Of a stretch of 60,941 bases of DNA, positions 48,396-58,828 are shown piece after piece. Position numbers and translations under genes: made by a program. The notes beneath the pieces are model-generated. The model saw only the letters and a program-made list of their open reading frames with translations, was not told the DNA's origin and did not search any database. Every line of letters starts with the position of its first letter. Position 1 is the first letter of the stretch. The DNA comes from a bacterium (GTDB taxonomy: Bacteria; Arandabacterota; Arandabacteria; Arandabacterales; Arandabacteraceae): assembly GCA_025774845.1 (NCBI GenBank), contig JALGZP010000005.1:1-60941 (forward strand), given 5' to 3'.

Positions 48396-50378
48396 ATGTC
48401 CCTGACCCCGATGCAGAAGGTCGCCGTCTTCTTCCCCGTGGAAGAGAGAGACCATCTTCTTTCACTGCTCCAGGACAGGGGAGCGGTTCAGATCCTCGAT
48501 CTTAAGGAGACACCGATCGGGGAGGAGCTTGATCTGACCGAAGCAGGCGGTACCAGTGATGCGGAAAGGGCTGCCGGCGATCTTAATCGGGCGATTGACG
48601 ACGTATCGGAGTTCGAAGAAAAGCGCGGGTTCCTTTCTGCCCTTTCGGGCGGCAAGGTCATCATCGATACGCGGGAATTCACCGAGACGATCAGCGACTT
48701 CGACTACGCAGGTGTCGTGAAGCAGGTTGACGAACTTGAGGTCGAGAGAGCGGAGGTCAGAGCCAGGCGGCATCACTTCGAGAATACTGTCGCGCAGCTT
48801 CGGCCCTGGAAAACGCTGGATATTCCCCTCGAGGAACTCGTTCCGGGGAAAGAGGCAGGGATAGTGGCCGGCGTGGTTTCGGGCAGAAGCCCCGCCGCAC
48901 TGAGCGCTGTGCTTACCGGTGATACCCAAACCGGTGAGATTGAGACGATCTCCGAGACCGAGCGTGAAAGCTCTGTTGTAGTCTTCTATCACCGCTTTGA
49001 AGAGGACAAGGTCCAGGAAATCTTAAGAAGAAACGATTTCGAGGCGGTGACCTTTGAGGACCTTAAAGGTCTTCCACGCGAGATTATCATCGATGCCGAA
49101 GACCAGATGGCGCCGCTTGACGAGAAGATGGATCAGCTTGCCGTAAGAGGCGCAGAGCTTGCCAGGCATAAACCGAAATTGATGATCGTTCATGACTATT
49201 TCGCCGAGGAAGCCCGGAAGATCCGTGCACAGAGCCTCGTGGGCACCACGAGAAAGGCGGGGGTGGTCCAGGGCTGGATAAGGGCGGCGCAGTATGAGAA
49301 ATTGACGAACGACATCGAAGATAAGATAGCAGCTGCTGAAGTTACGAAGATCGAACCTGACAAGGATGAAGAGCCACCGATAGAACTAACTAACCGGCGG
49401 CTGATCAAGCCGTTTGAAGTGATCACGGAAATGTATGGTATGCCTCACTCGAGAGAGGTCGATCCCACCCCGCTGGCTGCCCCATTCTTTGCGTTGTTCT
49501 TCGGGATATGTATCACGGACGCCGGTTACGGACTTGTGCTCGTAGCCCTGTCACTGTTTCTGATGAAATACCTTCACACTGGGCGGAAATTCCTCTGGCT
49601 GATCTTTGCGGGCGGGGTGATGACGGTTCTGATGGGGGCCATCACGGGTGGCTGGTTCGGTATCACGGACGATGTACTGCCGTCGTGGCTCGGGTTTGTG
49701 GGCAGTTTCAGGCATGCCTTGATGCAATTCGATCCCATGCGGCAACCGATGGTGATGTTTGCACTTGCCATCGGGCTCGGGTTCATTCAGGTGACATTCG
49801 GCCTGCTTATCGAGATGATCGAGAACTTCAGAAAGAAAGACATAATGGCCGGTATCTTCGAGCAGATAACCTGGATAGTGCTTATCTGGACGGCGGCGCT
49901 CTTTGGAGCCGGCAAGATGGGATACATTCCGGCAGCCTACGTTCCCGGATTCAAGACAGCGGCGATCGTGGCGGCGCTCGGTATCGTAGGATTCACGAAC
50001 CGGTCTTCAAAGAATCCCGTGATCAGAATCGGATCGGGTATCTACAGGCTTTACGGCGCGACAGGCTTCCTGGGCGACATCCTGTCATACACGAGGCTCC
50101 TGGCACTGGGTCTGGCGACCGGTGGGATCGCAATGGTAATAAACCTCGTTGCCCTGATGGCCAGAGACATTCCGATCGTCGGGTGGCCGGCGATGATCGT
50201 GGTACTGGTTGGTGGTCACACTTTTAATATAGCGGTCAATGCCCTCGGTGGGTTCGTGCACTCGGCACGTCTCCAATATGTTGAATTCTATCCCAAGTTC
50301 TTCGAAGGGGGAGGCAAGCCGTTCAAACCGTTTAGGCGAGAGTTGAAGTATACGCGACTGGTTAGCGGATCAAGCTAG
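48396..50378 (+). CDS. V/A-type ATPase subunit I (a subunit)
   Basis: A 660-residue subunit. The N-terminal cytoplasmic half carries two coiled-coil arms and contacts the stalk; from about 370 onward there are seven to eight membrane helices (FFALFFGICITDAGYGLVLVALSLFLM starts the first, given as 368-394). The membrane half contains DILSYTRLLALGLATGGIA with the conserved arginine that lets the ion leave the c ring. It starts one base after the previous stop. Confidence 0.9.
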   Translation: MSLTPMQKVAVFFPVEERDHLLSLLQDRGAVQILDLKETPIGEELDLTEAGGTSDAERAAGDLNRAIDDVSEFEEKRGFLSALSGGKVIIDTREFTETISDFDYAGVVKQVDELEVERAEVRARRHHFENTVAQLRPWKTLDIPLEELVPGKEAGIVAGVVSGRSPAALSAVLTGDTQTGEIETISETERESSVVVFYHRFEEDKVQEILRRNDFEAVTFEDLKGLPREIIIDAEDQMAPLDEKMDQLAVRGAELARHKPKLMIVHDYFAEEARKIRAQSLVGTTRKAGVVQGWIRAAQYEKLTNDIEDKIAAAEVTKIEPDKDEEPPIELTNRRLIKPFEVITEMYGMPHSREVDPTPLAAPFFALFFGICITDAGYGLVLVALSLFLMKYLHTGRKFLWLIFAGGVMTVLMGAITGGWFGITDDVLPSWLGFVGSFRHALMQFDPMRQPMVMFALAIGLGFIQVTFGLLIEMIENFRKKDIMAGIFEQITWIVLIWTAALFGAGKMGYIPAAYVPGFKTAAIVAALGIVGFTNRSSKNPVIRIGSGIYRLYGATGFLGDILSYTRLLALGLATGGIAMVINLVALMARDIPIVGWPAMIVVLVGGHTFNIAVNALGGFVHSARLQYVEFYPKFFEGGGKPFKPFRRELKYTRLVSGSS

Positions 50379-50409
50379 ATTCAGGGAATAAGGAGGAAGG
50401 AGAGAGTAG

Positions 50410-50889
<480 letters not shown>

Positions 50890-50913
50890 AGACATTGACG
50901 CCGATGGAGCTGG

Positions 50914-51543
50914 ATGCTTATGGAACAAGGCAAAGCTGCAAAACTGAGGCAAAAGATAACCGGTGATGCCGAGGCCGAGGCGAGCAAGATCGTTGAGGAG
51001 GGCACTTCAGAGGCGAAAGCCATACTTGATGCTGCCCAGGACGAGGCCGACAAGATATCCTCCGACTTCCGGGTGAAGGCCGAGGCCGAGGCGAAGGAAT
51101 ATGTGAGACGACAGGTGAGCCTTCGGGAGCTGGAGGCGAGAAAGGCCGTTCTCACCGAAAAGGGAAAGGTGATCGACCAGGTCTTCGACCAGGTTCTGGA
51201 TGAGCTCAGGCGACGAGACCGCGACGGAGGATATTCGCTCACGCGTGACCTTCTGCTCAAAGCGATTGAAGTGGGCGATGAAGAGATAATAGTCTCCCCC
51301 GAAGACAGAGGATCGATCAGCGGTTCGTTCCTCAAAGATCTCAACAAAGAACTGACAACGACGGGCAGGCGTGGGGAGGTCACACTCTCAGAGGAGACAC
51401 GCAACATCAGGGGTGGTTTCGTTTTGCGTCGAGGGCGTACGGAGTCGAACTCCACATTCGAAACGCTTCTTTCGATGTTACGCGACGACGTTGAGACTGA
51501 GGTGGCCGGGCTTCTATTCGGGGAGGACAAAGGCGGAGCATGA
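50914..51543 (+). CDS. V/A-type ATPase subunit E
   Basis: A 209-residue peripheral-stalk subunit, with an N-terminal coiled coil (KLRQKITGDAEAEASKIVEEG, about 9-30) and a globular C-terminal half ending NSTFETLLSMLRDDVETEVAGLLF. It forms the outer stator with the H/G-like subunit. ATG at 50914 or 50920 is possible. The end overlaps the next gene by four bases. Confidence 0.85.
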   Translation: MLMEQGKAAKLRQKITGDAEAEASKIVEEGTSEAKAILDAAQDEADKISSDFRVKAEAEAKEYVRRQVSLRELEARKAVLTEKGKVIDQVFDQVLDELRRRDRDGGYSLTRDLLLKAIEVGDEEIIVSPEDRGSISGSFLKDLNKELTTTGRRGEVTLSEETRNIRGGFVLRRGRTESNSTFETLLSMLRDDVETEVAGLLFGEDKGGA

Positions 51544-52565
51544 AGGACCTCCGAACACACATGGTCTCAAGCGAGGATGTCAGGTATGCCTATGCCATTG
51601 GGCGCATCCGGGCGATCGAAATAACGCTTCTCGGTAAGCAACGGCTCGAGCGTGTCGGTGAAGCCCGGACCCTTGATGACGCCCTGAGGCAGCTTTCGGA
51701 CACGATCTACGGTATGCATCTTGATGAAATCGAAGAGGGCGGTTACCCGACATTGCTTAAGGACGAAGAAGAGAGGCTCCTTGATCTCGTGGACTCACTT
51801 TCACTGGATAAAGACATAAGCGACATGCTCCACCTCAAATACGATTTCCAGAATCTCAAGGTTGCTATCAGGGAAACGGTTGCCGGGCGCGATCTTTCGC
51901 ACCTGTACGTTTCCTTCGGTCTCTATGGTCCTGAGGCAATAGTGGGGCCGCTTAAGGCGGATACAATTGAGCAGTTGCCCGAACCCCTGGTCGCAGCGGC
52001 GCGGGCGGCACTTGAAGCCTACTCGAAGGTACCGGACCCTTCCGCGGTCGACCTCGCGATAGACCGGGCGATGTTCGAGCGATTCGTATCGCTCGTCGAG
52101 GGCTCGGGTAATCTATACATCGAAGCGATTGTGAGAACGTGGATCGATCTTGCCAACATCAGGAGTTTCATGCGGGCGCGGTACCTCGGCTTTGAGGCAC
52201 GCGCGCTTTCGGGGCTGCTCTTTGGTGGTGGCTTTATGGAGCCGGCGGCTTTTGTGGCTGCCTACGCCCTACCCCTGGAAGAGTTGTTACAGCACTTCGA
52301 GCTCAGCCCTTACAGAGACGTGATAGAAAAAGGCGGGGCCGGGCTTGAAAAGGATGAATCATTCGTATCGCTTGAGCGCGAGATTGCCAATTACATGGTG
52401 GCGCTGCTCAGGCAATCGAGGTACTTCACATTCGGGCTTGAAATCATACTTGCATATGCACTGTTAAAGCAGAATGAGATAAAGACATTGAGTTTGATCC
52501 TTGCGGCGAAAGACAGGGAGCTACCGCTGGAAGCAATAAAGGAGCGGATTCCAGATGCTGACTAG
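51540..52565 (+). CDS. V/A-type ATPase subunit C
   Basis: A 341-residue, helical subunit that joins the c ring to the central stalk (vacuolar d-subunit family). Typical segments are YAYAIGRIRAIE near the start and the pattern VRTWIDLANIRSFMRARYLG (about 197-216). It overlaps subunit E by four bases and subunit F by eleven. Confidence 0.85.
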   Translation: MKDLRTHMVSSEDVRYAYAIGRIRAIEITLLGKQRLERVGEARTLDDALRQLSDTIYGMHLDEIEEGGYPTLLKDEEERLLDLVDSLSLDKDISDMLHLKYDFQNLKVAIRETVAGRDLSHLYVSFGLYGPEAIVGPLKADTIEQLPEPLVAAARAALEAYSKVPDPSAVDLAIDRAMFERFVSLVEGSGNLYIEAIVRTWIDLANIRSFMRARYLGFEARALSGLLFGGGFMEPAAFVAAYALPLEELLQHFELSPYRDVIEKGGAGLEKDESFVSLEREIANYMVALLRQSRYFTFGLEIILAYALLKQNEIKTLSLILAAKDRELPLEAIKERIPDAD

Positions 52566-52881
52566 CCGACTGGCCGTTGTTGGAGAAAGGGCTACCGTGG
52601 TTGCATTCGAGGGGCTGGGGATTTCTGCCTTTCCGGTGGAGTCAGTTGATGACGCAAGGACCACCGTATCGAGGTTGATACGAAAGAACGAACACGCCGT
52701 GATATTCGTCACGGAAGACATAGGGAAAGATCTTACCGATGTGATTGCCGAATCCGGGCGTGAGTACGTGCCAAGCGTCGTGCTTGTGCCCTCGAGTTCG
52801 GGATCGCAGCAGATCGGACTTAAGAAACTCTCTCGCGTGCTCAAGCGGGCACTTGGTACTGATATACTAAAAGTTGAATAA
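52555..52881 (+). CDS. V/A-type ATPase subunit F
   Basis: A 108-residue central-stalk subunit with a Rossmann-like fold: RLAVVGERATVVAFEGLGI at the N-terminus and PSVVLVPSSSGSQ near the end. Located between subunits C and A as in other V/A operons. It couples rotation to catalysis. Confidence 0.85.
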   Translation: MLTSRLAVVGERATVVAFEGLGISAFPVESVDDARTTVSRLIRKNEHAVIFVTEDIGKDLTDVIAESGREYVPSVVLVPSSSGSQQIGLKKLSRVLKRALGTDILKVE

Positions 52882-52902
52882 TCAAAAGGGAGGTTCTTAG
52901 AG

Positions 52903-54678
52903 GTGGAGCAAGACCTCAAGCCAGGAAGAACAGTGAAAGTCGCCGGACCGCTCGTCGTGGCTGAAGGTATGGGCGGAAACAGGATGTATGACGTCGTGAG
53001 GGTCAGTGACAAGAAACTGATCGGCGAGATAATCGAGCTCAGAGAGGACCTTGCCTCTATCCAGGTGTATGAAGAGACGGGGGGAATCGGAGCAGGCGAG
53101 CCCGTGTACCCTACAGGATCACCGCTTTCCGTCGAGCTTGGTCCCGGACTGATTGAGTCGATCTATGACGGCATCCAGCGGCCCCTTGACGTTATCAGGG
53201 AGATGGTCGGTGACTATATTACGAGGGGCGTCGACATCCCCGCGCTAAACAGAGAGAAGAAATGGCACTTCGTGCCGGCCGTGAAGACGGGTGATGAGGT
53301 AATCGGCGGTGACATAATCGGTAACGTCCAGGAGACGGTTCTTGTTGTGCATAAAATCATGATTCCGCCGGGTAAGAAGGGAAAGATCGCCGAGATCAAG
53401 GAAGGCGATTTCACGATAGAAGAATCGGTCGGGAAGCTGGAGACCGAAGACGGTACCGAGGATCTGATGATGGTGCAGCGCTGGCCCGTCAGGATGGGCC
53501 GGCCGTATAAAGCGAAACTGGCGCCGGTGATACCGCTTTCAACCGGCCAGCGTGTAATTGACGGCTTCTTCCCGGTAGGCAAGGGCGGTACGGCCTGTGT
53601 GCCGGGGCCGTTTGGCTCGGGCAAGACGGTGATCCAGCACCAGCTGGCCAAGTGGGCCGATACCGAGATAATAGTCTATATAGGTTGCGGTGAACGCGGG
53701 AACGAGATGACCGACGTACTGCTCGAGTTCCCCGAGCTTAAAGACCCGAGAAGCGGCGAGCCCCTGATGAAGCGTACCGTGCTCATAGCGAATACATCCA
53801 ACATGCCGGTGGCGGCAAGGGAAGCCTCGGTCTACACCGGGATAACGATCGCAGAGTATTTCAGAGACATGGGATACAGCGTCGCCGTGATGGCCGATTC
53901 TACATCGAGATGGGCGGAAGCCATGCGTGAGATCTCCGGCCGACTCGAAGAAATGCCCGGTGAGGAAGGTTATCCGGCCTACCTCAGTTCACGGGTTGCC
54001 GAGTTCTATGAGCGGGCGGGGCGTGTCACGTGTCATGGCAAAGAGGGACGGGAGGGTGCGCTCTCGGTAGTCGGGGCGGTTTCACCTCCGGGGGGCGATC
54101 TTTCCGACCCGGTCGTCCAGGCAACGCTTCGTGTGGTCAAGGTTTTCTGGAGTCTTGAGGACCACCTGGCCTATAAGCGGCATTTTCCTGCGATCAGCTG
54201 GCTTAACAGCTATTCACTCTACTACGAGAACGTCGATGACTGGATGAAGGAGAATGTTGCTCCTGACTGGGTCGACATGAGGAGTGAGGCGATGCGGATC
54301 CTCCAGGAGGAAGCCGACCTTGCTGAGATCGTGCGGCTTGTCGGTCTGGAATCTCTGTCTGCCAGAGACAGGCTTACGCTTGAGGTGGCCCGGTCGATCA
54401 GGGAGGATTTCCTGCACCAGAACGCATTCCATGAGGTAGACACGTTTACATCGCTTGAGAAACAGTATGAAATGCTCAAGCTCGTGCTTTACTTCGGTAG
54501 TGCAGCACGGGAGGCGCTTGAGCAGGGTGTGCCAATCTCGGCAATCGAGGAGATGGCTGTCAGGGAGCGGATAGCACGGGCCAAGTATGAACCCGAAGAC
54601 AAACTGGCCAGCATCAAAGGCATAAAAGACACGATAGATCAAGAGATCCAAGCCTTAGTAGGCGCAACAGCCGAATAA
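52903..54678 (+). CDS. V/A-type ATPase catalytic subunit A
   Basis: A 591-residue catalytic subunit. P-loop GPFGSGKT is at about 234-241, the catalytic-site GERGNEMTD follows, and the [28 protein letters not shown] segment (about 328-355) is conserved. The insertion (non-homologous) region of V/A-type A subunits is present at about 90-190. The GTG at 52903 is preceded by GGGAGG. It binds and hydrolyses ATP. Confidence 0.95.
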   Translation: MEQDLKPGRTVKVAGPLVVAEGMGGNRMYDVVRVSDKKLIGEIIELREDLASIQVYEETGGIGAGEPVYPTGSPLSVELGPGLIESIYDGIQRPLDVIREMVGDYITRGVDIPALNREKKWHFVPAVKTGDEVIGGDIIGNVQETVLVVHKIMIPPGKKGKIAEIKEGDFTIEESVGKLETEDGTEDLMMVQRWPVRMGRPYKAKLAPVIPLSTGQRVIDGFFPVGKGGTACVPGPFGSGKTVIQHQLAKWADTEIIVYIGCGERGNEMTDVLLEFPELKDPRSGEPLMKRTVLIANTSNMPVAAREASVYTGITIAEYFRDMGYSVAVMADSTSRWAEAMREISGRLEEMPGEEGYPAYLSSRVAEFYERAGRVTCHGKEGREGALSVVGAVSPPGGDLSDPVVQATLRVVKVFWSLEDHLAYKRHFPAISWLNSYSLYYENVDDWMKENVAPDWVDMRSEAMRILQEEADLAEIVRLVGLESLSARDRLTLEVARSIREDFLHQNAFHEVDTFTSLEKQYEMLKLVLYFGSAAREALEQGVPISAIEEMAVRERIARAKYEPEDKLASIKGIKDTIDQEIQALVGATAE

Positions 54679-54692
54679 CGAGGAGAGAGGCG

Positions 54693-56084
54693 ATGCTTAA
54701 GGAGTACCTCACGATCAGACAGATCACTGGCCCTCTTATACTTGTCGAGGAGATCGAAGGGGCGAAATACGAAGAGATTGTTGAGGTAGAGCTTCCCAGC
54801 GGAGAGGTGAGACGGGGAAGGGTACTCGAGATCGACAGAGACAGGGCCCTCATCCAACTCTTCGAGGGGACTACCGGAGTGGACGTCTTCAAGAGCAAGG
54901 TGCGATTCCTGGGTAAGGGCATCGAGATCGGGTTATCGTCCGACATGCTCGGGCGTGTGTTCGATGGACTCGGCAGACCGATTGATGACGGACCCAAGAT
55001 AATTGCAGAAGAGCGGCGGGACATAAGCGGCAACCCCTATAATCCTACTGCCAGGAACTATCCCAGCGAGTTCATCCAGACCGGACTCTCTGCGATCGAC
55101 GGCCTCAATACGCTTGTACGTGGTCAGAAGCTGCCCATATTCTCCGGATCGGGGCTACCCCATAACAGGCTGGCAGCCCAGATCGCACGGCAGTCCAAGG
55201 TGCTCGGTACCGAGGAATCATTCGCCGTCGTCTTCGGCGCAATGGGTATCACTTTTGAGGAGGCCCACTTCTTCATTTCCGATATGCGCAAAACCGGTGC
55301 CATCGATCGGGCCGTCCTTTTCATCAATCTCGCCGATGATCCGGCCATCGAACGAATCGCGACACCCCGGTTGGCGCTTACTACAGCCGAATTCCTGGCT
55401 TTCGATAAGGGTATGCACGTGCTCGTGATCCTGAGCGATATGACAAACTACTGTGAAGCCCTGCGTGAGATTTCTGCTGCAAGAAAGGAGATCCCCGGAA
55501 GGCGAGGCTACCCGGGCTACCTCTATACCGATCTTGCAACGATCTATGAGCGGGCAGGCAGAATCAAGGAGAACGCGGGTTCGATAACACTTATCCCCAT
55601 TCTCACGATGCCCGAGGATGATAAGACCCATCCGATTGCCGATCTGACCGGCTATATCACCGAGGGGCAGATCTTCCTGTCGAGGGCGCTCCACAAAAAG
55701 AAGGTTTCGCCACCGATCGACGTCCTGCCGTCGCTTTCGAGGCTCAAGGACAAGGGTATCGGGGCGGGCAAGACCAGGGAAGACCATTCGGACACCTTCA
55801 ACCAGCTCTTTGCCGCCTATGCAAGAGGCAAGGAGGCCGAGGAGCTGTCCGTAATTCTGGGTGAAGCCGCCCTGAGCGAGATCGATAAGCTGTATCTTAA
55901 GTTCGCATCGGCTTTCGAGGGGCAGTATGTTTCCCAGGCGGAATACGATGACAGGTCGATCGAAGCGACGCTTGACCTGGGCTGGGAGCTGCTCTCAGTC
56001 TTCCCGACAGTGGAGCTTAAGCGAATAAGACAGGAGTGGCTCGATAAATACCTGCCCAAGTTTAAGAAGGCAGCAGCGGACTGA
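54693..56084 (+). CDS. V/A-type ATPase regulatory subunit B
   Basis: A 463-residue non-catalytic nucleotide-binding subunit; the degenerate P-loop region is [20 protein letters not shown], and [25 protein letters not shown] is conserved. It alternates with subunit A in the head. It starts 14 bases after subunit A and shares its last base with the start of subunit D. Confidence 0.95.
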   Translation: MLKEYLTIRQITGPLILVEEIEGAKYEEIVEVELPSGEVRRGRVLEIDRDRALIQLFEGTTGVDVFKSKVRFLGKGIEIGLSSDMLGRVFDGLGRPIDDGPKIIAEERRDISGNPYNPTARNYPSEFIQTGLSAIDGLNTLVRGQKLPIFSGSGLPHNRLAAQIARQSKVLGTEESFAVVFGAMGITFEEAHFFISDMRKTGAIDRAVLFINLADDPAIERIATPRLALTTAEFLAFDKGMHVLVILSDMTNYCEALREISAARKEIPGRRGYPGYLYTDLATIYERAGRIKENAGSITLIPILTMPEDDKTHPIADLTGYITEGQIFLSRALHKKKVSPPIDVLPSLSRLKDKGIGAGKTREDHSDTFNQLFAAYARGKEAEELSVILGEAALSEIDKLYLKFASAFEGQYVSQAEYDDRSIEATLDLGWELLSVFPTVELKRIRQEWLDKYLPKFKKAAAD

Positions 56085-56704
56085 TGCGATTAACGGTTAA
56101 TCCAACCCGGATGGAGCTCTTAAGGCTCCGCAAGCGGCTTCAGCTTGCCCGAAGGGGCCATAAGCTTCTCAAGGACAAGCGGGATGAGCTGATGAAGCGC
56201 TTCATGGGACTGGTTCACCAGATCAAGGAACTCCGGCTGGATGTGGAACAGGAACTCGAGGAAGCCTGGAAGCGGTTCCTGGTGGCCCGGTCGGTCGGGG
56301 GCGGTGAAGTCATAGAGACCGCGGTCAGCGTGCCTACGCGCAAGACCTTTGTCGAGGTCGAGCGGGAACAGATCATGAATGTCGTTGTACCGGTCTTCAC
56401 GCTTAAGACCGAAGGCAAACTTGCATCATACGGCCTGGCTACGACACCCGCCGAGCTTGATACCTCTCTGGTTGCGATGGAGAAGGTGCTGGGCCGGATG
56501 GTTGAGCTGGCCTCGAAGGAGAAGGCGCTCGAACTTATCGGTGACGAGATCGAAAGGACCCGGCGCCGGGTCAATGCCCTCGAATACGTGCTCATACCCA
56601 ATCTGCTTGAAACCATCCGCTACATCTCAATGAAACTCTCCGAGATGGAACGCGGTAATCTCACCCGCCTGATGCGGGTCAAAGAGATCGTCCGGGACCA
56701 CTAA
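56084..56704 (+). CDS. V/A-type ATPase subunit D
   Basis: A 206-residue subunit of the rotating central stalk. N-terminal NPTRMELLRLRKRLQLARRGHKLLKDKRDEL and C-terminal RTRRRVNALEYVLIPNLLETIRYI are the two long helices (about 7-37 and 160-185). It is the last gene of the operon. Its frame ends at 56704. Confidence 0.92.
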   Translation: MRLTVNPTRMELLRLRKRLQLARRGHKLLKDKRDELMKRFMGLVHQIKELRLDVEQELEEAWKRFLVARSVGGGEVIETAVSVPTRKTFVEVEREQIMNVVVPVFTLKTEGKLASYGLATTPAELDTSLVAMEKVLGRMVELASKEKALELIGDEIERTRRRVNALEYVLIPNLLETIRYISMKLSEMERGNLTRLMRVKEIVRDH

Positions 56705-57227
56705 CCACACATACACATATTCCGATACGAGCATATGAGAACGGGTGCCTGCTGGCCCACCTCTCGGTCCGCCTTGCTCGTGTGATTCGTCGCCGCTGTG
56801 CCTTCTAGACTCAGGCTGATCGTTTCGGGAATCCTCAGCGCGCCTCCCTAAAATCGTGAACTCGGGCTTCGCCCTCAGACATGCACGATTTCTTGACGCT
56901 CGGCGCTTGAGAATTCTCCTTCCTCACGATCAGATTCGCCCGAAGGCACCGCGGCGACATAGGCGACATAGGTCTGTCGGCTCGAAGGTCCTGCCTCTGT
57001 CCCTCTCGAATTCGGGCCTCGGAGGGCATTCCGGAACCTCCGGCCGGGAGCGTTTTTGTTGTGGAATTGTGGATAAAGGGGCTCCCTATGTGGATAGGGA
57101 GTCAAGCGCTGTTATATCAATAGATTAGACACAACGTTGAAACCACTGTAAGAGGAGTTTTCCACAGGATTCTATATATATGTGGGTTGGGACGAAGAGC
57201 CCGCCAAAAGGGGCTTTCGAAATCAGC
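56705..57227. other. Structured intergenic stretch with DnaA-box-like words
   Basis: About 520 bases between the ATPase operon and the next promoter. It has a two-tier hairpin at 56850-56892 (AAATCGTG/CACGATTT enclosing GGGCTTCGCCC), a 7-base inverted repeat ACGAGCA (56727-56733)/TGCTCGT (56775-56781), a perfect TGTGGATAA (57068-57076), and near matches TGTGGATAG (57089-57097) and TTTTCCACA (57158-57166). Short reading frames in it have no recognisable content. It could hold an RNA, a repeat remnant or DnaA-binding sites; none is established. Confidence 0.45.
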
Positions 57228-57256
57228 TTGACAACCTCCGGAGGTGGCTCTACACT
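57228..57256 (+). promoter_or_regulatory. Sigma-70 promoter of the secreted Cys-rich protein
   Basis: TTGACA (57228-57233) and TACACT (57251-57256) with 17 bp between. Transcription would start near 57263; AAAGGAG at about 57276 is the ribosome site before the ATG at 57291. Confidence 0.7.
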
Positions 57257-57290
57257 CGCTCTCGACGACAGTTCAAAGGAGTTTCCAGCC

Positions 57291-58130
57291 ATGAAATCAG
57301 GACTTGCCCTGGGGGCTGTAGTGGCGTTGCTTGTGACCTCCGGGTTTGCCTCGACGATGAGAACGATCCCGCTTTCATCGAGCGATATTGAGCAATTTGG
57401 AGGTTTGGGCCGGAATTTCCTTCCCAGCTGCGAATTGGGCTATTTCTACCTGATAAATGGCTGTGCATATGTCACGGTGGTTGAGGACATTGCTGAAGCA
57501 AAAAGCTATGGGATGCACTTCAGTATGGTAGATACAGTGGCGTTGCATGATCCCTGTGACACGGCGGCCTGTATGACCCTGGATATCATCGATCTGGCCT
57601 TCTACGACGTACTGGCGCCCCCGGCCGACCAGGGCCTCAATGTCAAGGTATATGGATCCGACGCCTCCGGAGAACCGACCGGGCCGATGCTGGGCAACCG
57701 GGATTTTGACCCGCTTTTCGGGGACACGGCAACGATTACGGTGACTGGAATCGACTTCACCAATAATGGCCAGGAGCCCGGTCTTGATCTCTCGGGCTGT
57801 GATGGTGACTTCGTGGTGCTCGTAACCTGGAAGAACTCTACCGGTCATCCCTCACTGGTTCTGGACGACGTTTGCACCTGTGTCGACAGCTGCGCCGTAA
57901 ACATAATCTGCTGCGAAATGGGGACCACTCCATACGTCTATCCCAGGCTCGTGACCCATACCTATGACTATGGCACCGAGTGGGCATGGAGTAAGCAGGA
58001 TTCATTCTGCGATCTTTGTGGTTGTATGAGCTTCGGCTACCTTGAGGCCCTATGGACGTGTGGCTTCTGCACACAAAGTGCCGCCACAGAGCCCACTTCG
58101 TGGAGTACCATCAAAGCCCTCTACCGGTAA
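57291..58130 (+). CDS. Secreted cysteine-rich protein, function unknown
   Basis: A 279-residue exported protein with signal peptide MKSGLALGAVVALLVTSGFA. The mature chain has about 15 cysteines in paired spacing (CDTAACM, CTCVDSCAVNIICC, CDLCGCM, CGFC), suggesting several disulfides in the periplasm or outside. No catalytic motif was recognised. ATG at 57291 fits the promoter and AAAGGAG site; the frame runs further upstream but across the promoter. It is alone, with the carbamoyltransferase group reading toward it. Confidence 0.6.
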   Translation: MKSGLALGAVVALLVTSGFASTMRTIPLSSSDIEQFGGLGRNFLPSCELGYFYLINGCAYVTVVEDIAEAKSYGMHFSMVDTVALHDPCDTAACMTLDIIDLAFYDVLAPPADQGLNVKVYGSDASGEPTGPMLGNRDFDPLFGDTATITVTGIDFTNNGQEPGLDLSGCDGDFVVLVTWKNSTGHPSLVLDDVCTCVDSCAVNIICCEMGTTPYVYPRLVTHTYDYGTEWAWSKQDSFCDLCGCMSFGYLEALWTCGFCTQSAATEPTSWSTIKALYR

Positions 58131-58172
58131 GCTGCACTCATGAAGAAGCAGGCTGAGAGCGATGTCTTCAGG

Positions 58173-58331
58173 CTAAAATATAGCGTAGATGAATGGTGCC
58201 AGTGCCGAGCCTTCAGTAAAGACGATCAAAGCGCCGAGCAGGATCAAGACTAAGACGATCGGCGTCAGCCACCATTTCTTGCGGTATCTGAGAAACTCGA
58301 AGAATTCTCTCACGATGCTGAGCTTGCCCAT
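58173..58331 (-). CDS. DUF5989 small membrane protein
   Basis: A 52-residue protein with one transmembrane helix (WWLTPIVLVLILLGALIVF) and the highly conserved start MGKLSIVREFFEFLRYRKK and end GSALAPFIYAIF of the DUF5989 family. Members sit next to SxtJ and NodU/CmcH-type carbamoyltransferases, as here. ATG at 58331 is chosen from the conserved start. Confidence 0.82.
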   Translation of the reverse strand: MGKLSIVREFFEFLRYRKKWWLTPIVLVLILLGALIVFTEGSALAPFIYAIF

Positions 58332-58402
58332 CCGACTAAACCTCCGGTGACCGAGGCGAGAGCGGTGCGGCCACGGTGAAAGCAACTGCCCTGTTGCTGA
58401 TT

Positions 58403-58819
58403 TCAGAACTGTTTCTCATAGTCTTCCTTCGTCAGGTCTCTTGCCTCTCGGTATATCCAATAGCTTGTTACTGACTCATCCGTCCTGAGACTGAGAAAGT
58501 CCTTGCCGAACAGCCTGGCGATCAACCCGATCGGCGTAAACACTGTGAAGAACATGATGGTCAGGAGTACCCTCGTCATAAACCATCCCATTGCACCTGC
58601 AACGGTCATCCATACCTTTTCGACCGGTCTGAGGACGATGGGTACCAGCAGTCCGAGCCCCAGGAACACCGCGGAAATAACAGCGAAATACACATAGTGA
58701 GCCTTATCACGCCAAAAAAGGAGGCCGGCCAATACCCCGAATGCGATCCCGACTGTAAGGCCGAAGTTTCGGAGCTTTCGACGCTGCCTTCTACGGGCAT
58801 CTGCATCGTTGTTCGCCAT
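58403..58819 (-). CDS. SxtJ-family membrane protein
   Basis: A 138-residue protein with three to four hydrophobic segments (ILVGIAFGVLAGLLFW type, here FGLTVGIAFGVLAGLLFW, YVYFAVISAVFLGLGLLVPIVL, LLTIMFFTVFTPIGLI). The pattern TPIGLIARLFGKD is typical of SxtJ. It lies between the carbamoyltransferase and DUF5989 genes on the same strand. Role unknown; likely an accessory of the carbamoyltransferase. Confidence 0.78.
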   Translation of the reverse strand: MANNDADARRRQRRKLRNFGLTVGIAFGVLAGLLFWRDKAHYVYFAVISAVFLGLGLLVPIVLRPVEKVWMTVAGAMGWFMTRVLLTIMFFTVFTPIGLIARLFGKDFLSLRTDESVTSYWIYREARDLTKEDYEKQF

Positions 58820-58828
58820 GATTCACTC

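Noticed and set aside
56835-57029. Minus-strand 64-codon frame in the intergenic stretch after the ATPase operon
   Set aside because: No family match by eye, compositional bias and it runs through the hairpin; more likely non-coding.
57068-57166. Second replication origin near the Cys-rich secreted gene
   Set aside because: Only one perfect DnaA word, no unwinding element and no initiator gene; the dnaA-rpmH gap is far better.
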